A stretch of 64,000 nt of DNA from an uncultured Lachnospiraceae bacterium (GTDB lineage: Bacteria; Bacillota; Clostridia; Lachnospirales; Lachnospiraceae): contig CANQOK010000002.1 of NCBI GenBank assembly GCA_947625465.1, positions 1-64,000 on the forward strand, read 5' to 3'. Below the pieces are notes generated by a model, which saw nothing but the letters and a program-made list of their open reading frames with translations, was not told where the DNA came from and searched no databases. Below, in pieces: positions 25,853 to 34,681 of the stretch. Position 1 is the stretch's first letter; each line of letters opens with the position of its first letter. The position numbers and the translations under genes were made by a program.

Positions 25853-26158
25853 CTAAACTTTAATTGTATGAATTAGCATTTCCACTTTATTTTCACACTT
25901 ATCATATTCATTTTTTGCCAGTTCCATTTTACGGATATAAGCCTCAATCTGATTACACATTGTTAAGAAACCGTTCCTATCCGCATTAAACTGTGTCTGA
26001 AATGCCTGATTTGCAGGTCCATCCCACATAGCATCCAGTTCCTGTATCTCTGTATAAATATCTTCCGCGCTTTTTTTGATTATTTCCATATCTCCGCGCA
26101 TATCAGATATGGTCCGGTTCAGCATCCCGGTATTAATTTCTATTTCATTAACTGTCAT
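25853..26158 (-). CDS. WXG100 family protein (101 aa)
   Basis: Helical hairpin with WDG at the turn (LDAMWDGPANQAFQTQFNAD) and YDKCE as the Y-x3-D/E export signal. The N-terminus is INTGMLNRTISDMRGDME. It resembles Firmicutes EsxA/YukE-type substrates. It lies between the helical non-WXG gene and the 119-aa WXG100 gene, so it may pair with either. Confidence 0.88.
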   Translation of the reverse strand: MTVNEIEINTGMLNRTISDMRGDMEIIKKSAEDIYTEIQELDAMWDGPANQAFQTQFNADRNGFLTMCNQIEAYIRKMELAKNEYDKCENKVEMLIHTIKV

Positions 26159-26197
26159 AATCTAACTTTCCCTCTTTCCTAATAAGAGCGGCGCCAA

Positions 26198-26557
26198 CTA
26201 TTCAATATGAATTCCATCCAGTATAGGGTTAAGATAACCAAACTGTCTGTATGCAAATGAATATCGTTTTACGATTTCCAAACTGCTTTCTCCATAATCA
26301 ATGATCCGATTTTCTGATTTTTCACATAAAAAACAGATCTTTTCCAAAGCATCCGCTAATTTTTTCATAACCCATTGTTCCCGTAAAATCTGTTCTTTTA
26401 TCAAATCTAACTGCCGAATTATCTCTATTCCATAGGTATCCGGATTCAGAGTGTCTCTTACCTCATCCAGTCTCATAAAATCCGTTCGTAATCTTCTAAT
26501 CATTGCTTCCAGTTCTGCATTCTCAGCTCTTACTTTATTCAATTCTATCTTGGGCAT
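26198..26557 (-). CDS. Helical protein without WXG motif, inside the WXG100 cluster
   Basis: 119-aa mostly alpha-helical protein (MPKIELNKVRAENAELEAMI..., two long charged helices) without a WXG turn or a Y-x3-D/E tail. Its size and place among four WXG100 genes suggest a chaperone or heterodimer partner. The start at 26557 is chosen because GAAGG lies eight bases upstream; GTG/ATG codons at 26566 and 26563 overlap that site. No family recognised. Confidence 0.65.
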   Translation of the reverse strand: MPKIELNKVRAENAELEAMIRRLRTDFMRLDEVRDTLNPDTYGIEIIRQLDLIKEQILREQWVMKKLADALEKICFLCEKSENRIIDYGESSLEIVKRYSFAYRQFGYLNPILDGIHIE

Positions 26558-26591
26558 CCTCATCACCTTCTACTCTTTTATTGCAGAACTG

Positions 26592-26617
26592 CCGGAGGAA
26601 CCATCCGATTCCTCCGG
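26592..26617 (-). repeat. Intercistronic hairpin after the first two WXG100 genes
   Basis: Perfect 8-bp inverted repeat CCGGAGGA / TCCTCCGG with a 10-base loop, 12 bases behind the 104-aa WXG100 stop. No T tract follows, so it looks like an mRNA-stabilising or processing hairpin rather than a terminator. Confidence 0.7.
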
Positions 26618-26629
26618 ACAACCGTAGTC

Positions 26630-26944
26630 TTAAATAATAACATCTGAACTCAATGTAGCGATGTCCTGTAAATTCTGATTCTCTGCACTTGTATATGCCT
26701 GCGCCATAGTCTCCAGATCATTTACATGTTCCTGAACCATCCGGATCATTTTCTGAATGTCGTCTTCCAGACTTTTGAATTTATTAATATATGCTGCAGC
26801 TGCTTCTCCTTCCCATGCCGAAGCCAGGGAAGTAACTCTGTTCATCATCTCAGATGTTAATTGTGCAATTCTCGTACCCTCTGCCTGAAATTCTTCTGCT
26901 GTTGAAACCAACTGTTCTGTTGTTACTAAAATATTACCCTGCAT
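26630..26944 (-). CDS. WXG100 family protein (104 aa, EsxA-like)
   Basis: Classic ESAT-6-like hairpin: N-helix LVSTAEEFQAEGTRIAQL, turn SAWEGEAAAAYINKF with WEG, C-helix ending YTSAENQ (Y-x3-E export signal). Second gene after the LytTR-type promoter region and followed by an intercistronic hairpin, which suggests high expression together with the 99-aa WXG100 protein. Confidence 0.92.
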   Translation of the reverse strand: MQGNILVTTEQLVSTAEEFQAEGTRIAQLTSEMMNRVTSLASAWEGEAAAAYINKFKSLEDDIQKMIRMVQEHVNDLETMAQAYTSAENQNLQDIATLSSDVII

Positions 26945-26967
26945 TGTTATAATCTCCTTTCTTTCCT

Positions 26968-27267
26968 TTAGTAATTTCTTTTTTCTGCAATGTCCTTATT
27001 CTGTGCCTCAGCCGTTTTGTATCTGTTGGCAATCTCTTCCAGTCTCTGCACATAAACCAAAATTGCATTGTAGAAGTTTGTCATCTGAACCTTATCATTG
27101 GTAAATGCACGATGGAACGCATCGTTTGCCTCACCGTCCCACATACCATTTAAAGTTCCTTCCAATGATTCCAGCTGTGATACTGATGCTCTGAACTGCT
27201 GGTTCAGATTCTCGAGCTCATTCGCTCCTGTCGTTAACTGTGCTGCTGTTACTCTGATTAATGACAT
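26968..27267 (-). CDS. WXG100 family protein (99 aa, EsxA-like)
   Basis: ESAT-6-like hairpin with the turn NGMWDGEANDAFHRAF (WDG) and YKTAE as export signal. It is the first gene after the 146-bp gap that carries the LytTR-like repeats and a TATATT -10. An ACGGAGGTAAACGATT ribosome site precedes ATG. Probably the main exported substrate and heterodimer partner of the next gene. Confidence 0.92.
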   Translation of the reverse strand: MSLIRVTAAQLTTGANELENLNQQFRASVSQLESLEGTLNGMWDGEANDAFHRAFTNDKVQMTNFYNAILVYVQRLEEIANRYKTAEAQNKDIAEKRNY

Positions 27268-27349
27268 AATCGTTTACCTCCGTTTTTTAATATTTTTTAG
27301 CATGTTATGCTTGTTTTTGTTTACATCTACACTGTATCACACTCTCAAA

Positions 27350-27398
27350 AATATAGTTTTATTTCTGACGAAATGTACTTTTTCCCGATGAAATGCAC
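27350..27398 (-). promoter_or_regulatory. LytTR-type direct repeats and -10 ahead of the WXG100 genes
   Basis: On the minus strand, two 12-base direct repeats GTGCATTTCATC (27398-27387) and GTACATTTCGTC (27378-27367) are 20 bp apart, nearly two helical turns. They resemble ComE/LytTR sites (core ACATTTCA/G). A TATATT -10 sits at 27355-27350; its -35 position is occupied by the second repeat (GTACAT at 27378-27373) and has no consensus, as in activator-dependent promoters. Predicted start about 27343, 76 bases ahead of the WXG100 ATG. Confidence 0.6.
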
Positions 27399-27413
27399 TT
27401 TTTTTATTTCTTT

Positions 27414-27662
27414 CTATAAAAGCAGCAGTTTATCCCCTGTTTTTACCCCCAGACTATGCAGATTTCTCTCCTCCGGCAGAATCCTTCTGCTTTCAAAGTG
27501 ACACAATACCATGTCCTTTTCCTGTCCGACCAGGCTGCTTTGTTCCCTATGGCAAACCATTTCTGCAATCTCTTCCGTCAGCATTGAAACCGGGGCATAA
27601 TCATCCAGCTGAAAATCGTACTCTTTATCCAGTGCAGGTACACTGATCTCTACCATAATCAT
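27414..27662 (-). CDS. esaB: EsaB/YukD-like ubiquitin-fold protein
   Basis: 82-aa beta-grasp protein of the YukD/EsaB family, a small T7SSb component essential for secretion in Staphylococcus and Bacillus. Visible features: strand MVEISVPALDKEYDFQLD, the helix with LTEEIAEMV, and the C-terminal strands ILPEERNLHSLGVKTGDKLLLL typical of the family. The start at 27662 is favoured by GGAG six bases ahead; 27674 is the alternative. It follows the EspG-like gene by 34 bases and ends just before the LytTR-type promoter. Confidence 0.82.
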   Translation of the reverse strand: MIMVEISVPALDKEYDFQLDDYAPVSMLTEEIAEMVCHREQSSLVGQEKDMVLCHFESRRILPEERNLHSLGVKTGDKLLLL

Positions 27663-27696
27663 AAGCCGCTCCATTCTTTCCGCGTTCCGCTTTGCG

Positions 27697-28389
27697 TCAT
27701 CTTTGCATGATCATATCCGTCAGATCATGCTGTAAAGTCTGATAATGATAAGGGTAACGCTCCGTTGCCGTTTCCGTTACGTTCAGAATATAATAGTCTA
27801 AAAGATACTCCGTCACATATATTCCTCTTTTTCTTTCAAGGCCGTCTGTATATAATTCATAGGCCATACAAATCTCTTCCTGCGGCATTTGGCTGCCGCC
27901 CGGTTTCATCTCAGTCTGATCTTCGCAAAATACCGTCTGATCCTTTTCTTCCGTATTTTCCCTTATCATTTGCGCCTGCGGTAAAAAACCCGTCAGGCAG
28001 TCGGCAATAAAGTTTTCATAATCCATCTGAGAAAGAATCACAGATGCCTTTCGTATTCGGGAATATTCTGCCGTAACAACCGTATCAGAAGTCAGATAAC
28101 AGATACAATCCGCCTGCGCTCCGTCCTGTATGGAAATTTTTAAATACGATCCTGCGCGGACCATACAATCCAATATGGTCCGAACATCTTCCCGAATCCG
28201 GAATTTATCTTTTTGAGGGATCAATACTCTGCGGTTGATTAAATCGGCAATGGTCCTATAGATCTGTTCCCGGCTGGTTTCCGTATCCTGCTTAAACATT
28301 CCATACAGACCCGAACAGGAAAGCCGGTTCAGCAGGATTTCCATTTCCGGATATGTAAGTATGCAAGTTTTATAAAGTTCTGTCCGCAT
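27697..28389 (-). CDS. T7SS locus protein with EspG-like pattern
   Basis: 230-aa soluble protein without a firm family match. The first ~160 residues follow the pattern of mycobacterial EspG/ESX chaperones: LTYPEMEILLNRLSCSGL, then ADLINRRVLIPQKDKFRI, VRTILDCMVRAGSYLKIS, CYLTSDTVVTAEYSR and FIADCLTGFLP. The rest is acidic and probably flexible, then a short helical/strand end. It overlaps the LytTR gene by 20 bases and precedes esaB. A substrate-binding chaperone is inferred from the pattern and context only. Confidence 0.5.
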   Translation of the reverse strand: MRTELYKTCILTYPEMEILLNRLSCSGLYGMFKQDTETSREQIYRTIADLINRRVLIPQKDKFRIREDVRTILDCMVRAGSYLKISIQDGAQADCICYLTSDTVVTAEYSRIRKASVILSQMDYENFIADCLTGFLPQAQMIRENTEEKDQTVFCEDQTEMKPGGSQMPQEEICMAYELYTDGLERKRGIYVTEYLLDYYILNVTETATERYPYHYQTLQHDLTDMIMQR

Positions 28390-29131
28390 AGCCGCCCCCT
28401 GTATCCTTTGATACCATAAATGCTTCTTTTACCGCAGCCTTGCAGCTCCTCGACAATGGTATACAGATATCATGCTCCATCACAACTGTGTTTTGCACAG
28501 ATATAAGCTTAACGATCTTTTTACTGTTTATGACAAAACTTCGATGACACCTTACAAAGAAGCTCGGCAGTTCCTGCTCTAATCTGGAAATCGTATCATA
28601 GCAGATAATTTCAGTTTCGGCAGTTCCGACAATGATCTTTTTCTCCCTGGCTTCAAAATAATAAATGCTGCTGTAGGGTATCAGCTGTCTTCCTTCCCGG
28701 GTATCAATGACATAAACAGATTCCTTATCTTCGTCCGATTCAAACTTTTCCAGATAAGTTCTAAAGGCTTCTTCAAAAACTTGTTTCATCTGTACAGCGG
28801 TAAATTTCCGAAGCAGGAGAGAGCCTGCCAGAATTGCCGGTTTCATATAGATCATAGGCGAAATATCTGCGGTCGCCACAAGAATAATATAGGCATTCCG
28901 GTTCATTTTCCGAATTTTTTCAACTACATTAATCTCTGCCAAAACTGTCAGATCCACACACACAATATCGAATACCGGCTCTTTTTTCAGAAAACTATTC
29001 AATGCTTCGCTGTCATGAAATAAATAATACTTCCACTCTTCTTCACTTAACTTAGCCGCAAGATAATGCGCATACGCATCCATATCCCGCAGTTCCCGTT
29101 CCACTCCATTACAAATAATCAACGAAATCAT
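28370..29131 (-). CDS. LytTR-family response regulator with atypical receiver
   Basis: 253-aa regulator: receiver-like domain (about residues 1-125) and a LytTR DNA-binding domain (about 140-240; YVIDTREGRQLIPYSSIYYFEA, FVRCHRSFVINSKKI). The phospho-acceptor-type Asp is present (DIVCVDLTVL) and the Lys is kept (LLRKFTAV), but the acidic pocket that should read DD after the first strand is ICNGVE. Phosphorylation by a classical histidine kinase is therefore doubtful, and no such kinase is in the block. It lies between the EssC and EspG-like genes. The LytTR-like repeats ahead of the WXG100 genes, two genes downstream, are its likely target. Confidence 0.85.
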   Translation of the reverse strand: MISLIICNGVERELRDMDAYAHYLAAKLSEEEWKYYLFHDSEALNSFLKKEPVFDIVCVDLTVLAEINVVEKIRKMNRNAYIILVATADISPMIYMKPAILAGSLLLRKFTAVQMKQVFEEAFRTYLEKFESDEDKESVYVIDTREGRQLIPYSSIYYFEAREKKIIVGTAETEIICYDTISRLEQELPSFFVRCHRSFVINSKKIVKLISVQNTVVMEHDICIPLSRSCKAAVKEAFMVSKDTGGGYADRTL

Positions 29132-29150
29132 AGTTATACTGTTTCCTTAC

Positions 29151-32100
29151 TTATTTCCCATATAAGGGAATGACTATCTTTTCCGCAATATCTTCTTCCT
29201 CTCCCGGTACAATACCAATTCCTTTTTTCAGGCTTTTTGATGATTCCGTAAATGGAATATTGCTGAACGTAAAGATGCGCTGTGACGCCGTATTGCCGCC
29301 TAAATGTACTCCTTTTTTATATTCCGTAAACGTCCGGTAAGCCGGATATCCTGCCATTTTTCCATGTTCATCCGTATTGATCACCGCAAAAATATATACA
29401 TTGTGTAATTCCCCTTTTGCAAAAATATTTTCTACAAAACCACTCATATTGCCTACGCCTTCGGGCGGCTTATATACACTCTGCAAAAATTTCGCGAAAT
29501 CAGCAATCAGAATGAATATTGGCTGTTCCTGTTTCATTTGCTCAAAAATGCCGGCATTTTCCATCCCATCTGCAATATATTTTTGTTTTTGTTTATTCCG
29601 TTTCACAAATTCAGGCATTAGGTCCTTAAAATACCGGAACAGTTCCTCATCCGAAGCAATATATTCTGCCTGATGATCAGATGCTGCTTTCTTTAATTCA
29701 CTGCTTTCTTTCTCAATAACTGCAATTCTGCCGTTTTTTCGATATGCTTCTTCCAGCAGGATCCGCAGCATATTGGTCTTCCCTGTCTTGGTTTTTCCGG
29801 AAATACAATAGCAATAGGTATCCGCCAGAGAAATTCCGTAAATGGATGCATCCCTTTGCCAATAGCCAATGGGGATCCAATCCGGCGTATCTTCCTGAAT
29901 CTGTACCTCTTCGGCTTTCCGAAATTCTGACCATACCGGATTCTCCGGAATGTGCGGGATTTTTTTTGCTTTTTTCCCATTCCAGGACGCTTCCATTTTT
30001 TCGGAAATCTGATGCAAAATCTGATTTCTCTTATAATCGTCCTCTGCCTCAACAGACAATGCTGTCTGGAATTCCAGCAAAGTTCCGTTTACATTCGCAA
30101 GTCCTCTTCCTTTTACGTCAGTCTCCGGCAGTACCGAAATATGGGTCATATGTAAAATATCCATATATTTGAATTTATCACCCATTTCCAGGCAAACAAC
30201 CGTTTTGATATTATCGGCAACTCGGTTTGGAATTTCTGACATTCCAAACCCACCTGCTGAGATTGCCAGAAAAATACCATATCCCACTCCTTCGCGGGCA
30301 ATTCTAAATATCATATCGCTATAGATATTTTCTGTTTTCTCGGAAAAATTTGCAAAATTATCGATTACCAATAATATCATTGGAAACCGGATTCCATAAG
30401 CCTTTACATATTGCGCATAATTGCCTCCGCCCAGCAGCTTTTTCCGATCCTCGATCATATCCTGTAACATATGAAATAACTTGCCGATTCCATCCAGATC
30501 ATTTTCATACAAGATTCCTCCTATATGCGGCATACTTTCAAATGGTTTCAGCATTCCGCTGCTGAAATCCAGTCCATAGATCCAAATATCATTCGGCGTA
30601 TATTTCATTGTCAGGGAATAAACCATACTCTGCAAAAGCGTGCTTTTTCCGCTGACTACCGTACCGCATACTGCAAAATGGCCTCCCTCGGAAAAGCTGA
30701 TCAGCAAAGGTTCCTGCGCCTGGTTTTCCGGATCATCATAGAGTCCAATCGGGATTTCCACATGCCAGCCGCCTTCCTTTTTCTTCCAATTCCTGCCATC
30801 AAACAGGCTTTCCCTTTCAGTCAGTGAATCCAGATATAATTGCCGCGGCAATACCGGCAGCCACAGCTGCGCGTGATTTTCATATCCGTTTTCTTCAGCC
30901 AGTTTTTTCAGATACGCTACAATCGCATCCAGCTGCGTTTTTTCTTTCATTTCAGGCAGTCTTACATTCTGCTTTGCGGCTGTTTGGATTATCTGCTCTG
31001 TCATTTCGTCAACAGTATTATTTTCCCCGATATGCTCTGCCAGCAGGCGGATCATATCCTTAACCTTTTTGATATTGGCATAGGTTCTTTCATACTCCAT
31101 TCCCTGCTCATGCATTCCTGTGATCACATTATCTGCAAGCTGCTCCAGCTGTTCTTCTTCAATTCCCGCAAGCTTATAGATTTTACTGGAAAACATTTCT
31201 GCCATCACAATATCAAAAATGGCTTTATAATATTCCTTTCGCTCCTGCTCCCTTCGTTTGATCTTGGCTCGGCTTCCCACCAGCACCGCCTTTCCCGTAC
31301 TGGTCAGTAATGCTGCCAATTCTGAAGAATTGCTCTCTGCATGTTCATCATAAACAGCCCCGCTCCAACCGGATTGAAACAGTTCATAGATTTCATCATT
31401 TCCAACCTGCATATAGCATCTGCCCGCCTGTGTAATAAAGGCAGCATCCGGTTTATGCAGCATATCATTGCTGTCCTGCTTATCCTGTACCCGCAGACAC
31501 AAGCGAAACTTTGCATTGCTCCAGATATTATCATCCACGGTACCGCTCGGCTTTTGCGTCGCCAGGATCAAATGCACGCCCAGGCTTCTTCCTACCTGTG
31601 CCACACTAATCAATTCCCGCATAAAGTCCGGCTCTTCCCGTTTCAGTTCGGCGAACTCATCAATAATGATAAATAAGTGCGGTATCGGGGTTTTTGCTTC
31701 ATTATTTTTATAAAGTCTGGTATAGAGATTAATATTGTTAACGCCGTATTCACTGAAGATCCGCTGCCGGCGCATATTTTCACTTTTAATAGAGATCATT
31801 GCACGCCGGATCTGGTTTCCTGACAGATTCGAAATCTGCCCTATCATATGAGGCAGGTCTGAAAACAGGTTTGCCATGCCTCCGCCTTTAAAATCAATCA
31901 CAAAAAAGCCAATATCGTCCGGGCTGAAATTAATGGCAAGAGACAGCATATAGGTCTGCAGAGTTTCACTCTTACCGGAACCTGTTGTCCCTGCTATCAA
32001 GCCGTGCGGGCCATGATATTTTTCATGAATATCCAGATAACAGTCGCTGTCTCCCACGCCCTTGCCGATCAGCGCCTGCATCGTTTCATAGGTTCGGTTC

Positions 32101-34136
32101 TTTTTCCAGCGTTCCAGCACCTGCAGGTTTTCTATTCTGTTAACCCCATACATTTCCAGGAAATCCAGGCTGTTTGGAATATCCGCATTATTTTCCGTTT
32201 CCCGTACCTGTACTGTAGCCAGACGTTTTGACATTGCTGTTAATTCTGTAACACTCAGCTTGTCAAACATCACCTCCTGCTTCTGCCCCGTCGTATCCAT
32301 CGTATTATAAAATCCTTGAAACACAGAATCATTCTGTATGATATTTTCGCATTCATTCGGCAGCTGCGCATATTCTTCCGCCATGATCAGCGTTGTAATC
32401 CCATACTCCGGTTTTGGTTCAAAGATATATTTTTTAATTAATTCACCTTCCAATACAGAGACATCCGAGAGGAACAGAATATAATAAGGCTTTGGCACAT
32501 TCCCTTTGTTCTGCTTTTCCTCCTCATTTCTGCGGCGTATTACGTTTGCAACTTCATAAAAAATATCTTTTGCCTCTGTCCGATTTGTGGCCACATACCG
32601 GATTTTTTTATCTTCCGACCAAACATGAGGCAGCCATTTTGCAAACATCCACCGCTCTTTTTCCTGATTTGAAGTTTCATCATAAATAAATACCAGTTTT
32701 ACATCGGTATAACAGGTATTGGCCGCAATCTGGGCCACCAGATTATACATTACCTGTATAGAACCGTCATTATGCCTGCCGCCTACGATACCAAATAACT
32801 GCCGGTTCATCAGATTAACTCCTACCGGCACATTTTTTAACATTTTATATTCATTCAGCAAAAAAGACGGTTTTTCATTTAAGGAATCCCGTATTACACT
32901 GAATTTTTCCTTCGGTATTTTAATTTTGACCTGAAACGGGATATCCCCCAGTCCTAACCGAAAAAACAGGAAATCCGAATGATTTCGATTCCGATTCCAC
33001 AAATTCGTAGTATTTTCTCCATATCGGCTGCATTCCTGTGCAGAACAGTACATCGCATAAAGCGCATTTGTATTTTCCGCATACTGCTTCTTTAACAAAT
33101 CTGCAATTTCAATCAAATAGCTTCCATACGCGTCAAATCTGAATCCTTCCTCTTCCAGCTCCGACTGTCTTGTATATTTTAAATTTAAAATCGCCCATAT
33201 AACGCCAATTACCGCAGAACCTACTGCTGTAATAATACCGGTATACATATAAATACCTGTGCTGCCTCCGCTCATTTTCGTTCCGAAAACAGCAATCAGG
33301 CAGCCCAGCAGCATAGGAATTGCCATCGTAAAGGATGGGCCTATGGTAAACAGCAAAGGTTTTTTCCTGGAAATCTTAGGATTTGGCGGCGGCTCAATCT
33401 CAATTTCTTCTTGATGGATATTCGGAATAATTCTGGGAGAGCGGTTAAAATAGTCCGCAGCATCCTGTTTTTCCTCCTGCCGGATCTCTCTTTCCTCTTG
33501 TACTTCCTGCTTTTTATATTGTTTCAAATAATCGGTATTGACTTTCAGTTTTCCATAGTTAGCGCAGATCCCGATAATTCCATCCAAAAAAACAATATGC
33601 AGCCCAAAAATATTGATCACATCGCCAAACGACAGCCGAATCCGGTTTCTCACCCGAAGATAGTTGACAAAAATACCATTTTTACTATAGTCATCCAGAT
33701 AATATCCATCTGCTGCCTTACGGATAACTCCATGACTGCCTGAAATCAGATCCTGAAACTCATACTGTATCATAGAAACAGTGTCAGCGCCGATCGTAAT
33801 ACAATCCAATGCCGCTATATCATATTTATCAAATACACGGAATGCGTCTTCCACATCAATGACAATTACCTGAAGCTTTGCACCTCCATCCGGTTCCAGC
33901 GATATAATATCTCCATCCTGCAGATATACCTGCTCCTCCTCATGATAGTTATACCGGATTCTATAGCCCTTGCTCTTATGAAGAATCCACTGATATTCAG
34001 ATACTTCCAGCTTTAGCACTATGTTTTCCCGAATATGAAACTGATTATGGTCAAGTATAATTGTATAATCCTGATTGTTTGCTTTCGGCAGTACATATTC
34101 TCTAACCGTGTCCGGCTGATACAGCATTAATATCAT
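29151..34136 (-). CDS. essC: EssC-type T7SS motor: FHA domains plus three FtsK/SpoIIIE ATPase domains
   Basis: 1661-aa membrane ATPase. Order: two FHA-like domains (about 1-80 and 95-205; second has DYSKNGIFVNYL), two membrane helices (about 265-335) and an EssC linker region. Three P-loop domains follow: Walker A GTTGSGKSE near 717 with Walker B FIIIDEFAEL near 829; GTVVSGKST near 1160 with LLVIDNF near 1255; GKTKTGKTN near 1449 with ILIADFAKF near 1540. Only the first has the catalytic acidic DE pair, as in EccC/EssC where domain 1 provides the key hydrolysis. Start at 34136 follows AGAGGAAAG; 34178 would overlap the previous gene. It drives export of WXG100 proteins through the membrane. 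Confidence 0.94.
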   Translation of the reverse strand: MILMLYQPDTVREYVLPKANNQDYTIILDHNQFHIRENIVLKLEVSEYQWILHKSKGYRIRYNYHEEEQVYLQDGDIISLEPDGGAKLQVIVIDVEDAFRVFDKYDIAALDCITIGADTVSMIQYEFQDLISGSHGVIRKAADGYYLDDYSKNGIFVNYLRVRNRIRLSFGDVINIFGLHIVFLDGIIGICANYGKLKVNTDYLKQYKKQEVQEEREIRQEEKQDAADYFNRSPRIIPNIHQEEIEIEPPPNPKISRKKPLLFTIGPSFTMAIPMLLGCLIAVFGTKMSGGSTGIYMYTGIITAVGSAVIGVIWAILNLKYTRQSELEEEGFRFDAYGSYLIEIADLLKKQYAENTNALYAMYCSAQECSRYGENTTNLWNRNRNHSDFLFFRLGLGDIPFQVKIKIPKEKFSVIRDSLNEKPSFLLNEYKMLKNVPVGVNLMNRQLFGIVGGRHNDGSIQVMYNLVAQIAANTCYTDVKLVFIYDETSNQEKERWMFAKWLPHVWSEDKKIRYVATNRTEAKDIFYEVANVIRRRNEEEKQNKGNVPKPYYILFLSDVSVLEGELIKKYIFEPKPEYGITTLIMAEEYAQLPNECENIIQNDSVFQGFYNTMDTTGQKQEVMFDKLSVTELTAMSKRLATVQVRETENNADIPNSLDFLEMYGVNRIENLQVLERWKKNRTYETMQALIGKGVGDSDCYLDIHEKYHGPHGLIAGTTGSGKSETLQTYMLSLAINFSPDDIGFFVIDFKGGGMANLFSDLPHMIGQISNLSGNQIRRAMISIKSENMRRQRIFSEYGVNNINLYTRLYKNNEAKTPIPHLFIIIDEFAELKREEPDFMRELISVAQVGRSLGVHLILATQKPSGTVDDNIWSNAKFRLCLRVQDKQDSNDMLHKPDAAFITQAGRCYMQVGNDEIYELFQSGWSGAVYDEHAESNSSELAALLTSTGKAVLVGSRAKIKRREQERKEYYKAIFDIVMAEMFSSKIYKLAGIEEEQLEQLADNVITGMHEQGMEYERTYANIKKVKDMIRLLAEHIGENNTVDEMTEQIIQTAAKQNVRLPEMKEKTQLDAIVAYLKKLAEENGYENHAQLWLPVLPRQLYLDSLTERESLFDGRNWKKKEGGWHVEIPIGLYDDPENQAQEPLLISFSEGGHFAVCGTVVSGKSTLLQSMVYSLTMKYTPNDIWIYGLDFSSGMLKPFESMPHIGGILYENDLDGIGKLFHMLQDMIEDRKKLLGGGNYAQYVKAYGIRFPMILLVIDNFANFSEKTENIYSDMIFRIAREGVGYGIFLAISAGGFGMSEIPNRVADNIKTVVCLEMGDKFKYMDILHMTHISVLPETDVKGRGLANVNGTLLEFQTALSVEAEDDYKRNQILHQISEKMEASWNGKKAKKIPHIPENPVWSEFRKAEEVQIQEDTPDWIPIGYWQRDASIYGISLADTYCYCISGKTKTGKTNMLRILLEEAYRKNGRIAVIEKESSELKKAASDHQAEYIASDEELFRYFKDLMPEFVKRNKQKQKYIADGMENAGIFEQMKQEQPIFILIADFAKFLQSVYKPPEGVGNMSGFVENIFAKGELHNVYIFAVINTDEHGKMAGYPAYRTFTEYKKGVHLGGNTASQRIFTFSNIPFTESSKSLKKGIGIVPGEEEDIAEKIVIPLYGK

Positions 34137-34149
34137 AACTTTCCTCTTT

Positions 34150-34662
34150 CTACATAGGCTGATAAGTAAACAGAACAATTTTCATTCTTGTATCTTCAAT
34201 GATAATTTTGTCATTACTCTTTAACGCAATACTTTCCCCGTTTACAAGCTCATATGTTTTTAGTCTCCGCTTTAACCGGGTTCCGTTAGTGGAATTCAAA
34301 TCCTGCAGATAAGTCTGTCCATTATACAGAATGATACGGCAATGGTTTAATGATACTCTGGGATTGGGAATCCAGATGCTATTATTCTCACTGTCTCTTC
34401 CGATCGTAACGCCTTTTTCCAGATAAAATACATATTTGTCTTTTCCTTTGGCATTATATAACTTCAAATAAATCATCTGCATTGGCCCAAACCAGCTGTT
34501 TACCAAGCCATGATTTTGCAGAGAACTCATTAAATATGTTTCCTTTGCCATCTGGTTCGCAGTCTCAAAATATTTCTGTTGTTCCATCTGTTCCCGCTTA
34601 ATCAGAATTACACTGCTGATAAAAACTATCAATCCTACAAGTGTAATTATCAGGTAGATCAT
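34150..34662 (-). CDS. Membrane-anchored FHA domain protein
   Basis: 170 aa: one N-terminal membrane helix (MIYLIITLVGLIVFISSVILI), a short linker and a C-terminal FHA domain (about 80-168) with TIGRDSENNSI, SLNHCRI and NSTNGTRLK. Directly ahead of the EssC gene (13-base gap), so it is likely a docking subunit of the motor. It differs from the 186-aa FHA membrane protein in sequence but has the same design. Confidence 0.85.
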   Translation of the reverse strand: MIYLIITLVGLIVFISSVILIKREQMEQQKYFETANQMAKETYLMSSLQNHGLVNSWFGPMQMIYLKLYNAKGKDKYVFYLEKGVTIGRDSENNSIWIPNPRVSLNHCRIILYNGQTYLQDLNSTNGTRLKRRLKTYELVNGESIALKSNDKIIIEDTRMKIVLFTYQPM

Positions 34663-34681
34663 GTTTTATCTCCATTTGTGA

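Noticed and set aside
27320..27348. TTGAGA-17-TGTAAA as the WXG100 promoter
   Set aside because: The -10 is poor, and the LytTR repeats would be 18 bp upstream of its -35. The TATATT at 27355-27350 with the repeat covering the -35 is the better fit, though this option is not excluded.
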